Assembly (NCBI RefSeq): GCF_014204915.1
Contig: NZ_JACHMH010000001.1
Location: 8,891,501-8,955,500 of the forward strand
Reading direction: 5' to 3'
Source of the DNA: Crossiella cryophila
GTDB lineage: Bacteria; Actinomycetota; Actinomycetes; Mycobacteriales; Pseudonocardiaceae
Length of the DNA: 64,000 nt
The notes below the pieces were generated by a model that did no database searches, had not been told where the DNA came from, and was given only the letters and a program-made list of their open reading frames with translations. The translations under genes and the position numbers were made by a program. Positions 50,440-58,619 of the stretch are shown piece after piece. Positions within the stretch are counted from its first letter, which is position 1, and each line of letters begins with the position of its first letter.

Positions 50440-50763
50440 GGTCGAGTCCCTTCGATGGGCTGTGGCGGAAGGTCCACCCGAGGCTCGATGTGGTGGTGCG
50501 GCGCAGGAAAGATACGATCTCTTAACAGAACCGTCAACGGTCCGTAGGCGTCAGCCAAACAGAGCAACGCCGAAAAAGGCCCATCTGCCAGCACTTCTGT
50601 GCCGTCAGGTCGCGCCGGAACAAATCGGAATAGATCACCCGCGAACCGGGACACCTCCGATGGGTCAAGATGACCGGTCGTATTCATCGCCAACCAGAAA
50701 ACCCCGGTGCACCCGCGCGATTCCTGCTGCGCGGGCACCCCGGGGCGGTTCACATCCTGCTGA
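50440..50763. other. 324-bp intergenic region
   Basis: No gene seen. It must hold the GH95 promoter near its left end (an AT-richer patch GATACGATCTCTTAACAG at about 50513-50530) and, at its right end, the hairpin at 50702-50745 that should end the transcript of the pseudoprotease gene. Confidence 0.5.
50702..50745 (-). terminator. Probable terminator of the 50764-52470 gene
   Basis: Inverted repeat: CCCCGG...CCCGCGC (50702-50718) against GCGCGGG...CCGGGG (50729-50745), 10-nt loop, with a short internal mismatch, 18 nt after the stop codon. Confidence 0.75.
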
Positions 50764-52470
50764 TCAGCGCTTCAGCGGCTCCGCCACATCCCAGCTCGAG
50801 TCGTGGTGGAAGTTCGCCTTGGTCTCGTACCACTCCGGCCCGTCGAACTTCGCCAGCCACACCTGGCTGTTGATGTGCCGGATGAACTTGCCGGGGAAGT
50901 TCCACGACTCCAGCGAGACCCCGGTGCCGCTGAGCCCGTCCTGGGCGCACCAGGTGGCGTCGGCGTTGAACAGGCCGGGGTCGCCAGAGGGGCCGTCCAG
51001 GCGCAGCCTGCCGCCGGCGTGCCGCAGGAAGTTGCCGGGGAAGTTGACCGACTCCAGGGAGTAGCAGCGGGCGTCGAGCCTGCCCGGCACCAGCCGGAAG
51101 GTGGCGTCGGCCCGGTCCAGTTCGGAGCTGCCCTGGGTGACCGGGGACAGGTTGCCCAGGCCGTTGGCGTGCCGGATGTGGTGGTTGCCGAGGCCGGGGT
51201 TGGTGGCGCGCAGGGACTTGCGGTCCTGGCCCGGCTGGGTCAGGTCGTGCCGGGCCTTGCCGACCACGGTGAGGAACCAGTGCTGGTCCGCCTCATGCCG
51301 GCTGGTCCCCTGGCTGACCGGGCTGCCCTCGCCGGTGGCGAAGTTCGCGGCCTCCAGCACCTTGTCCGTGCCGACGTTGCGCAGCTCGATCGAGCCCGCG
51401 CGCGCGGGCAGCGCCTCCCACCACAGCGAGCGGTCGGAGAAGTCGAGGCAGGCGCTCTGCACGACCTGGACGCCTGCCGCGTTCTGCCCGTTGAGCGGGC
51501 GCAGGCACTGGTGCTTGTTGTTCATGCTGCGCAGCGCGACCGTGTTCTCCGCCCGCTGCACGACCTCCCAGCGCTGGTTGGGCCCGGCGTGGCAGTTCGC
51601 GATCACGGTGTGGGTGTTGGGTTCCCAGCGCGCGAAGTAGACGTCGAGGCACTTCTGCGAGTGCACGCCGCGCAGTTCGACGATGTTGCCGTCGACCAGG
51701 CCGGGGGTCTGCCTGCCCTGCTTGATCAGGCCGCTGATCCACGGCTCCAGGTCGTCGGTGCGCGCGACGGCCGCGCCGGGCGTGCCGCCGGTGACGCCCT
51801 GGCAGCCCTGCTGGCCGGAGCTGGTGTGCACGCCGAGCAGTTCGGGCGTGCCCGCGCGCTCCCGGAAGGCCGGGCCGCCGAAGTCGCCGTCGCAGATCGC
51901 GGCGTTCGCCGGGCTCTGCGCGGCGAGGCTGAAGTTGTTGGCGCCCAGCGCGGAGGCGGTGAACAGCGCGGTGTGCGCGCGGTCCGGCCGGGCCTGCGTC
52001 GCGGTGCGGCCGTACCCGACGGCGCGCACCACCTCCCCCTCGCCGACCGGACCGGCCCGGTAGGCCAGCGGGGTGATGTCGTGCACCGGGTCGGTGAGCC
52101 GGGCCATCAGCACGTCCCGGTCCTCGTCCAGCCGGAACTCGGCCACCTCGCGCACCGCGGTGCGCGCCTTGGCCAGTCCCAGCCCCCCGAAGCGGACCGT
52201 GGTGCGCTGGGCCGGGCGACCGGACTCCAGCTGGTTGCCCTCCTGGGCCGGGTTCGGGTCGAAGCAGGCCGCCGAGGTGATGACCCACTGCGGGTCGATC
52301 AGCGCGCCGGAGCAGCGCTTGTCACCTTGGTCGAAGGCGGCGGTGAAGGAGTACGTGCCGATCTCCACCTGGTTGCCGTTGCTGATCGCGTGCGCCTGCG
52401 CCGTGCCCAGCAGGGTGAGCGCGGCCGTGATGATGGCAGCACTGACCACCCGCGAACGGGTTTTTGACAC
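50764..52470 (-). CDS. Secreted trypsin-fold pseudoprotease with ricin-type and AbfB modules
   Basis: 568 residues. A Sec signal (cleavage near AQAHA-ISNGN) is followed by an S1/trypsin-like domain (about 29-250). The catalytic residues are replaced: VITSAAC has Ala68 where the His of TAAHC belongs, GDFGGP has Phe197 in place of the Ser of GDSGGP, and only the Asp (Asp119, DRDVLMARL) remains. Disulfide cysteines and the GDxGGP scaffold are kept, so it is a folded but inactive protein. Then come a ricin-type beta-trefoil (about 262-405, NIVELRGVHSQKCLDVYFAR) and an AbfB/CBM42-like trefoil (about 415-568, SLRATNPGLGNHHIRHANG). GTG 52470 has GGGGG upstream. Likely binds glycans outside the cell. 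Confidence 0.88.
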   Translation of the reverse strand: MSKTRSRVVSAAIITAALTLLGTAQAHAISNGNQVEIGTYSFTAAFDQGDKRCSGALIDPQWVITSAACFDPNPAQEGNQLESGRPAQRTTVRFGGLGLAKARTAVREVAEFRLDEDRDVLMARLTDPVHDITPLAYRAGPVGEGEVVRAVGYGRTATQARPDRAHTALFTASALGANNFSLAAQSPANAAICDGDFGGPAFRERAGTPELLGVHTSSGQQGCQGVTGGTPGAAVARTDDLEPWISGLIKQGRQTPGLVDGNIVELRGVHSQKCLDVYFARWEPNTHTVIANCHAGPNQRWEVVQRAENTVALRSMNNKHQCLRPLNGQNAAGVQVVQSACLDFSDRSLWWEALPARAGSIELRNVGTDKVLEAANFATGEGSPVSQGTSRHEADQHWFLTVVGKARHDLTQPGQDRKSLRATNPGLGNHHIRHANGLGNLSPVTQGSSELDRADATFRLVPGRLDARCYSLESVNFPGNFLRHAGGRLRLDGPSGDPGLFNADATWCAQDGLSGTGVSLESWNFPGKFIRHINSQVWLAKFDGPEWYETKANFHHDSSWDVAEPLKR

Positions 52471-52567
52471 TGCGGAACCCCCCTATGAGTTCTCGGTGAG
52501 TGACGGGGCGAAGCCTAGGGCAGGCCTCTGACAGTTCGCTTAACGCCGAGTGTGAGGATGGCTGTTC

Positions 52568-53479
52568 GTGCCCCATCGTGTCCCGCTGATCCCACTGCTC
52601 GCCCTGGCCGTGGCCGTGCTCGCGGTGTCCACCTCCGGCCCGCTGATCGCCTTCGCCGCCGCGCCCGCGCTGGCGATCGCGTTCTGGCGCAACACGATCG
52701 CGGTCGGCCTGCTCACCCCGTTCGTCGCGGCACGCCGCGGCCCGGAGCTACGCGCCGCGGTGGCCGGGGACAAACGCGGCCCCGGCGGCTACAGCGTGCT
52801 GGCAGGCGCGATGCTGGCCCTGCACTTCGGCACCTGGATGTCCAGCGCCCAGCTCACCACGGTGGCCACCTCGATCGCGCTGGGCTGCACGCAACCGGTG
52901 TGGGCCGGGCTGATCGCGGTGTGCCAGGGCAAGCGCTTGCCGATGAGCACCTGGCTGGGCATCGGCCTGGCGGTGGCCGGCGCGGTGTGGACCACGGGCG
53001 CGGACTTCCAGGTCTCCGGCGCCGCGCTGTGGGGTGATGTGCTGGCGGTGCTGGGCGGCATGGCCGCCGCGGGTTACGTGGCACTGGGCGAGCACGCCCG
53101 CACCGCGCTGACCACCACCACCTACACCACGATCTGCTACGCCACCTGCGCGCTGGTGCTGCTGGTGGTGTGCCTGAGCGCGGGCATCCCGCTGACCGGC
53201 TACCCGGACACCACCTGGCTGGCCATCCTGGCCATCGCGCTGGGCGCGCAGCTGCTCGGGCACTCGATGTTCAACTACGCCCTGCACGCGGTCTCGGCCA
53301 CCACGATCAGCCTGGTCACGCTGCTGGAGGTGCCGGGGGCGGCACTGCTGGCCTGGGCCTGGCTGGGCCAGACCCCTCGGCCCGCGTCGCTGCCGGGGCT
53401 GGCGTTGCTGCTGGCCGGGGTCGCGGTGGTGGTGCTGGCCGGGGCCCGGCGGCCCGCGGTGGCGCCGGTGGCCGGATAG
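52568..53479 (+). CDS. DMT-superfamily (EamA) transporter
   Basis: 303 residues with ten hydrophobic segments in two EamA repeats (about 5-145 and 160-295); the second repeat has the family pattern AILAIALGAQLLGHSMFNYA, followed by TISLVTLLEVPGAALLAWAW. Inner-membrane exporter or importer of small metabolites; no substrate can be named. It lies between the two paralogous pseudoproteases but on the opposite strand. GTG 52568 is the start. Confidence 0.92.
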   Translation: MPHRVPLIPLLALAVAVLAVSTSGPLIAFAAAPALAIAFWRNTIAVGLLTPFVAARRGPELRAAVAGDKRGPGGYSVLAGAMLALHFGTWMSSAQLTTVATSIALGCTQPVWAGLIAVCQGKRLPMSTWLGIGLAVAGAVWTTGADFQVSGAALWGDVLAVLGGMAAAGYVALGEHARTALTTTTYTTICYATCALVLLVVCLSAGIPLTGYPDTTWLAILAIALGAQLLGHSMFNYALHAVSATTISLVTLLEVPGAALLAWAWLGQTPRPASLPGLALLLAGVAVVVLAGARRPAVAPVAG

Positions 53480-53483
53480 CCGA

Positions 53484-53516
53484 ACGGCCGGGGCGGCGCG
53501 ATGCCACCCCGGCCGT
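53484..53516. terminator. Bidirectional terminator
   Basis: Perfect 10-bp arms ACGGCCGGGG / CCCCGGCCGT with a 13-nt loop, between the convergent stops at 53479 and 53533. It can serve both genes. Confidence 0.8.
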
Positions 53517-53532
53517 CAGTTCAGCTGCTGTG

Positions 53533-55155
53533 TCAGGGCTTCAGCGGCGGGGCCACGGCCCAGCTGGTGTCGGCCTCGAAGGAGTTCGGCGTCTCGTACC
53601 ACTGCGAGCCGCCCTTGTAGGCGTTCCACACCTCGCCGTTGATGTGCCGGAGGTAGTTGTCCGGGAAGTTGAACGAGGCGAAGGAGACCCCGTTGCCAGC
53701 CGCGCTGTCCCTGGCGCACCAGGTGGCGTCGTTGGCGTACAGCGGGGATCCGTTGTTGTCGTCCAGGCGCAGCCTGCCGTTGGCGTGCCGCAGGTAGGCG
53801 CCGCGGATGTCGCGGGACTGCAGGGAGTAGCAGCGGCTGTCGGCCAGGCCGGGGACCAGGTCGAAGGTGGCGTCGGCCTTGTCCAGCGCGGGGCTGCTCG
53901 CGGTGATCAGGCTCAGCCAGCCCTCACCGCGGGCGTGCCGCAGGTAGTGGTCGGGCAGCCCGGCGTTGGTGGCCCGCAGCGAGGCGCGCTGCGGCAGGTC
54001 GTGCCGGACCTTGCCCTTGGCGGTGAGCTGCCACAGCTGGTAGTCGTAGGGGTGCATGCCGTCGCGCTGCACCACCCGCGCGCCCAGCTCCAGGTTGGGC
54101 ACGGCCAGACCGCCGAGGTTGCCCGACCGGCGCAGCTGCACGGTGCCGTTCTTGCCGGGCGTGATCAGCCAGTGCTGCTCGCCGCTGCCGCAGGTCATGT
54201 ACTCGACGCCGCTGCCGACCGGGACCAGGCACTTCTGCGTGTACAGGTTGCGCAGGCCGCGGTACTCGCCGGAGCCGACGACCTCGAACTCCTCCTCGGA
54301 CCGGCCGCCGCCGCAGACCGCGGTCACCGCGCCGCGCAGGCAGTAGCCGGTGATCTGGTTCTTCAGCTCGACGATGGTGCCGTCGGTCAGCGCCGGGTTG
54401 GCCCGGCCCGCCAGCACCTGCTGCTTGATCCAGTCGGTGAGGTCGTCCACCCGGACCGCGGTGGTCGCGTCGCTGGTCTCGGTCTCGCCGAGGCAGTTGC
54501 GCCGCGGCGCGGTGGCCAGGATGGCGCCCAGTTCCGGGTTGCCGTCGCGCTGGCGGATCACCGGGCCGCCGAGGTCGCCCCCGCAGATCTCCGCCCCGCC
54601 CGAGCCCAGGGTCAGCGTCGCACCCGCCTGGCCGCCCAGTGGGAAGGTGGCCGAGTGCAGCCGGTCCTCTTCCTCACTGGCCGCGGCGAGCGCGCCGTAG
54701 CCGGTGACGGTGAGCTGCTCACCGGTGGCGAAGCCGGAGGCCGTGGGCAGCCGGGCAGGCCAGGTGTCCGGCACCGGCTCGGTCAGCTTGACCAGCACCA
54801 GGTTGCGGTCGGCGTGCGGGACGAGCTGGCTCGCCTCGGACACCGCGCCGCCGCCGTGGGACAGCTTGGTGCGGCCGACGCTGACCACCGTCCGCTCGGC
54901 GGGCGCACCGGGCCTGACCTGGCCCGGCGTGCCGAAGCAGCTCGCCACGGTCAGCACCCACTGCTCGTCGACCAGCACACCCGAGCAGGCCTTCTCCGCA
55001 CCGACCCGCAGGTACGCGCTGTAGCTGTACCCACCGTTAGGCACCGGTGTGCCGCCGCTGATCGCGTGTGCGGGCAACGCGCCCAGCAGGCCGGTTACCA
55101 CCGAAGCGGCCAGCGCACCGGCCACCGCGGTCTTGCTCAACTTTGCACGCGCCAC
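53533..55155 (-). CDS. Second secreted trypsin-fold pseudoprotease with lectin modules
   Basis: 540 residues, a paralogue of the protein at 50764-52470 with the same order of parts: signal peptide (cleavage near LPAHA-ISGGT), S1-like domain, ricin-like trefoil, AbfB-like trefoil (SLRATNAGLPDHYLRHARGE). All three catalytic residues are changed: VLTVASC has Ser72 for His, RNLVLVKL has Asn118 for Asp, and GDLGGP has Leu195 for Ser. The replacements differ from those of the paralogue, so inactivation was either independent or ancient. GTG 55155 is decided by AAGGGGGA 6 nt upstream; a longer form from 55197 lacks such a site. Confidence 0.88.
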   Translation of the reverse strand: MARAKLSKTAVAGALAASVVTGLLGALPAHAISGGTPVPNGGYSYSAYLRVGAEKACSGVLVDEQWVLTVASCFGTPGQVRPGAPAERTVVSVGRTKLSHGGGAVSEASQLVPHADRNLVLVKLTEPVPDTWPARLPTASGFATGEQLTVTGYGALAAASEEEDRLHSATFPLGGQAGATLTLGSGGAEICGGDLGGPVIRQRDGNPELGAILATAPRRNCLGETETSDATTAVRVDDLTDWIKQQVLAGRANPALTDGTIVELKNQITGYCLRGAVTAVCGGGRSEEEFEVVGSGEYRGLRNLYTQKCLVPVGSGVEYMTCGSGEQHWLITPGKNGTVQLRRSGNLGGLAVPNLELGARVVQRDGMHPYDYQLWQLTAKGKVRHDLPQRASLRATNAGLPDHYLRHARGEGWLSLITASSPALDKADATFDLVPGLADSRCYSLQSRDIRGAYLRHANGRLRLDDNNGSPLYANDATWCARDSAAGNGVSFASFNFPDNYLRHINGEVWNAYKGGSQWYETPNSFEADTSWAVAPPLKP

Positions 55156-55207
55156 AGCGCAGATCCCCCTTGAGTCGACGAAGTCGTTACGTGCCAAGGG
55201 GACGCCG

Positions 55208-55223
55208 CTCCCCCGCAGGGGAG
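55208..55223 (-). terminator. Short hairpin, possible terminator of SulP-CA gene
   Basis: CTCCCC CGCA GGGGAG, a 6-bp stem with tetraloop, 25 nt past the stop at 55248. It is short, so the assignment is weak. Confidence 0.4.
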
Positions 55224-55247
55224 ACTATGCAGACCTTTCGGGGGCCG

Positions 55248-57404
55248 TCAATCCGCTGTTCGCCGTGTACCGGTGCCCACCGCCGGCACTGCTCCATCCG
55301 GGTCAAGTGGTCTGAACCGCTGGGTTTCGGGGTCCAAAATGGACAGTCTGGCCTGGCCGATGTCGAAGAACAGCCCGATCACCTGGAGCCTGCCCTCGGC
55401 GACCGCGGCGCGCACCATGGGCAGCCGGGCCAGCGCCTCGGCCTGCACCGCGACGTTGACCTTGGCCAGCCGGTCGGCCTCCTCCTGCTCGCCCGCGCCC
55501 GCCGGATGTCCGGCGCGGAAGGCCCGCAGGCTGGGCAGTCCGGCGCGCAGCCAGCGGCCCAGCGAGTCGTCCTGCTCGGCGCGGCCGGAGAGCAGGCTGG
55601 TCATGCCGGCGCAGGCGGAGTGGCCGCAGACCATCAGGGTGGGCACCCGCAGCACCTCGACCGCGACGTGCACGGAGGCCTCGATGCCGTCGTCGCCGGG
55701 GGGCACCAGGTTGCCGACGTTGCGCACGGTGAACAGGTCGCCGGGCCCGCTGGTGGTGATCATGTTGGGTACGATCCGGGAGTCCGCGCAGGTCAGGAAC
55801 AGTCCGTGCGGGCGTTGCAGCACCGCGAGCTGCTCGAAGAGCGGGCGCAGCAGCGGCGCGGAGTGCCGGTGGTACTCGCGCACGCCGGTCTCCAGCGGGG
55901 AACCCGAGCGCGGCCGGGGCAGTTCGCCCTGCCAGCTCGACCAGGGCGCGAACCAGCGCGGCAGCACGGGTTTGCCCTCGGCGCCGAGTTCGGCCACCAC
56001 CACGGTGCCGCCGCGTTCCTCGTGTTGCCGCCGCCAGCCGGAGAGGTGCTCGTAGGCGGCGTGGTCCAGGAACTCCGCGACCAGTTCGATGTCCACAGTG
56101 GACCGGTCAGGGATCTGCCCGAGCATCCGGGAAAGCCTTGGCAGGGAAAGGAAACTCAGCGTGCCCTCGACCAGCACCCGCCACCGGCCGGGCGCGGACT
56201 CGGTGACCCGGACCCTGGCCCAGACCACCCGGCGCAGCACCAGCACCACCGAGGTGGCCAGCCCGATCAGCACGCCCTGCAACAGGTCCAGGAACACCAC
56301 GCCGGACACGGTGGCCAGGTAGGCAAGGGCCTCCCGGTGCCGCCAGGCCGAGCGCACGTCCTCGATCCGGACCAGCTGCAGGCCGATGAACACCAGCAGC
56401 CCGGCCAGCGCGGCCATCGGCACCCGTTCGATCACCCCGGCCAGCAGCAGCACGAACAGCAGCACCCACACCCCGTGCAGGATGGCCGAGGCCCTGGTGC
56501 GGGCGCCGGCGGCCACGTTGGTCGAGCCGCGCACGATCACCCCGGTCACCGGCAGCCCGCCGAGCAGGCCGGAGGCGGTGTTGGCCACGCCCTGCCCGAA
56601 GAGTTCGCGGTCCAGGTTGCTGCGGGTGCCTGCCAGTTTGTCCACGGCCACCGCGGAGAGCAGGCTCTCCACGCTCGCGATGACGGTCAGGGTGAGCACC
56701 GCGAGCAGCACCGCGCCCCAGTCGCCGCCGGGGAGCTGGGGCAGACGCAGGGAGTCCAGCAGTGATCCGGGCAGGTCCACCCGGACCAGGTCGAGTCCGG
56801 CGACCTCGGCCAGCACGGTGGCCAGCAGCACCGCGACCAGCGGGCCGGGCACCCGGCGCACCGGCGCGGGCAGGAAACCCCACAGCAGCAGCACGCCCAG
56901 CACCAGCAACCCGATCAGCGCGGCGGGCCCGTGCAGGTCGAGGAGCTGACCGGGCAGTTCGAGCAGGTTGGTCAGCGCGCTGGTGCCGGGCTGGCCGCCG
57001 AGCAGCACGTGTAACTGACCGAGCACGATGACCAGGCCGATCCCGGCCAGCATGCCGTGCACCACCGCGGGGGAGATGGCCAGCGCGGCGCGGGCCACCC
57101 GGCACAGGCCGAGGATCAGTTGCAGCACCCCGGCGGCCACGGTGATGCCGCAGGTGACCGCCCAGCCGAACTGGTCGATGAACCCGGCCACCACCACGGT
57201 CAGCCCGGCCGCGGGCCCGCTGACCAGCAGCGGGGACCCGCCGAAGGCCGATGCCAGGATGCCGCCGACCACCGCGGCCACCAGCCCGGCCACGATCGGC
57301 GCGCCGGAGGCCACCGCGATGCCAAGGGACAGCGGCACGGCGACCAGGAAGACCACCATCGAGGCGGGCAGGTCGTACCGCAGGTCGTGTCGCAGCCAGT
57401 TCAT
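55248..57404 (-). CDS. SulP anion transporter fused to STAS and beta-carbonic anhydrase
   Basis: 718 residues. Residues about 5-390 are a SulP (SLC26) membrane domain with 10-14 segments (PASMVVFLVAVPLSLGIAVA; GLLGGLPVTGVIVRGSTNVA). A STAS domain follows (about 420-500, STVDIELVAEFLDHAAYEHL), then a beta-carbonic anhydrase (about 515-700). Its zinc ligands are intact: CADSR (about 536-540) and HSAC (about 592-595). Such fusions are thought to take up bicarbonate and hydrate or dehydrate it on the spot. ATG 57404 has AAAGGGGG upstream. It sits at the cobM end of the inserted block. Confidence 0.94.
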   Translation of the reverse strand: MNWLRHDLRYDLPASMVVFLVAVPLSLGIAVASGAPIVAGLVAAVVGGILASAFGGSPLLVSGPAAGLTVVVAGFIDQFGWAVTCGITVAAGVLQLILGLCRVARAALAISPAVVHGMLAGIGLVIVLGQLHVLLGGQPGTSALTNLLELPGQLLDLHGPAALIGLLVLGVLLLWGFLPAPVRRVPGPLVAVLLATVLAEVAGLDLVRVDLPGSLLDSLRLPQLPGGDWGAVLLAVLTLTVIASVESLLSAVAVDKLAGTRSNLDRELFGQGVANTASGLLGGLPVTGVIVRGSTNVAAGARTRASAILHGVWVLLFVLLLAGVIERVPMAALAGLLVFIGLQLVRIEDVRSAWRHREALAYLATVSGVVFLDLLQGVLIGLATSVVLVLRRVVWARVRVTESAPGRWRVLVEGTLSFLSLPRLSRMLGQIPDRSTVDIELVAEFLDHAAYEHLSGWRRQHEERGGTVVVAELGAEGKPVLPRWFAPWSSWQGELPRPRSGSPLETGVREYHRHSAPLLRPLFEQLAVLQRPHGLFLTCADSRIVPNMITTSGPGDLFTVRNVGNLVPPGDDGIEASVHVAVEVLRVPTLMVCGHSACAGMTSLLSGRAEQDDSLGRWLRAGLPSLRAFRAGHPAGAGEQEEADRLAKVNVAVQAEALARLPMVRAAVAEGRLQVIGLFFDIGQARLSILDPETQRFRPLDPDGAVPAVGTGTRRTAD

Positions 57405-57432
57405 CGGTTCCCCCTTTCCTACCAACACTATG

Positions 57433-57452
57433 GACCAATTGTCCGATTGGTC
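57433..57452. promoter_or_regulatory. Inverted repeat upstream of SulP-CA gene
   Basis: GACCAAT-TGTCCG-ATTGGTC, perfect 7-bp arms with a 6-bp spacer, 29-48 bp ahead of the start codon; a possible operator in the promoter. Confidence 0.5.
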
Positions 57453-57684
57453 GGGACAGCGCGGCGTCGGGGAACTACTTGGAGCGACAGGAATCGGACA
57501 CACTTCACCCGATCGAATGTCGGCCGTCGGGAACTCCGTTCAAGATCACCCAGCTCGTGGGCGTACGCGAGCCGGCTGGCACCGATCGCGCGCCGCGGCG
57601 AACCGCACACAGTTCACCCGCTTCAGTGACCCGCCACCGGGGGTCCAGACCCCCAGCCAGCAGCCCCGCCCACCCCTCACCAGC

Positions 57685-57865
57685 GTGTTGGCCGTTGTCG
57701 TACGCAGTGTTGGCCGTTGTCGTACACAGTCTTGGCCGAACTGGTACGCCCAATCGGCCAACACACCGCCCACAACGGCCAACACACCGTCCGGAACGGC
57801 CAACACCCTGTACGACAACGGCCAACACACCGTCCAGTTCGGCCAACACACCGTCCGGAACGGGC
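57685..57865. repeat. 22-bp tandem repeat array with orientation switch (GTGTTGGCC family)
   Basis: About eight units. The first three (57685, 57707, 57729) read GTGTTGGCCGTTGTCGTACG-like on the plus strand; the next five read as its reverse complement (CGGCCAACAC...). The array therefore folds back on itself at about 57750. It ends 8 nt from the cobM stop codon (57873). Units vary mainly in the segment after GGCC (GTTGTCGTACG, GAACTGGACGG, GTTCCGGACGG). Confidence 0.9.
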
Positions 57866-57872
57866 GGTGGGG

Positions 57873-58619
57873 CTAGGGGGTGCGGCAGCGGGTGGCGGAG
57901 TACAGGTGGCTGTCCGGGAAGGCGTTGGCGGTGAGGACCGCGCCGACCACGATCACCGCGGTGCGTTTGATCCCGGCGGCGTGCACGGCGGCGGCGATGT
58001 CGGCCAGGGTGCCGCGCAGCACGGTCTGCTCGGCCCGGCTGGCCATGGCGACCACGGCGACCGGGCAGTCCGCGCCGTAGTTCGGGATCAGCTCGGCGAT
58101 GACCGCGTCGATCCGCTGCACGGCCAGGTGCAGCACCATGGTGGCGCGGCTCTGACCAAGGGTGGCGAGGTCCTCGCCGGGCGGCATCGGGGTGGCCCTG
58201 GCCGAGGTCCGGGTGAGCACCACGGTCTGGCCGACGCCGGGCACGGTGAGTTCCCGGTTGAGCGCGGCCGCCGCGGCGGCGAAGGCGGGCACGCCGGGGG
58301 TGACGTCGTAGGGCACCCCGGCGGCGTCCAGGCGACGCATCTGCTCGGCCATCGCGCTGTACACCGAGGGGTCGCCGGAGTGCAGCCGGGCCACGTCCAA
58401 TCCCTTGGCGTGCGCGGAGACCAGCTCCTCGGTGATCTGGTCCAGGTTGAGGTCGGCGGTGTCCACCAGGTGCGCGCCGTCCGGGCACCAGCCCAGGATC
58501 TCCTGCGGCACAAGGGATCCGGCGTAGAGGCAGACCGGCGATTCGGCGATGATCCGCTGCCCGCGCAGGGTGATCAGGTCGGCGGCGCCGGGTCCGGCCC
58601 CGATGAAGTGCACGGTCAC
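57873..58619 (-). CDS. cobM: Precorrin-4 C11-methyltransferase CobM
   Basis: 248 residues; SAM-dependent methylation of precorrin-4 at C-11. Motifs: VHFIGAGPGAADLITLRGQR at the N-terminus, VCLYAGSLVPQEILGWCP, LHSGDPSVYSAMAEQMRRLD and YDVTPGVPAFAAAAAALNRE. GTG 58619 overlaps the cobL stop (GTGA), so cobL and cobM are translationally coupled. Followed directly by the repeat array that separates the gene from the SulP-CA promoter. Confidence 0.95.
   Translation of the reverse strand: MTVHFIGAGPGAADLITLRGQRIIAESPVCLYAGSLVPQEILGWCPDGAHLVDTADLNLDQITEELVSAHAKGLDVARLHSGDPSVYSAMAEQMRRLDAAGVPYDVTPGVPAFAAAAAALNRELTVPGVGQTVVLTRTSARATPMPPGEDLATLGQSRATMVLHLAVQRIDAVIAELIPNYGADCPVAVVAMASRAEQTVLRGTLADIAAAVHAAGIKRTAVIVVGAVLTANAFPDSHLYSATRCRTP

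Noticed and set aside
57685-57865. The repeat array considered as a CRISPR
   Set aside because: Units are tandem without unique spacers, they reverse orientation midway, and no cas genes are present.
47951-57872. The block between cobK and cobM considered as a prophage or integrative element
   Set aside because: No integrase, transposase, tRNA attachment site or phage genes; only the flanking repeats hint at mobility.
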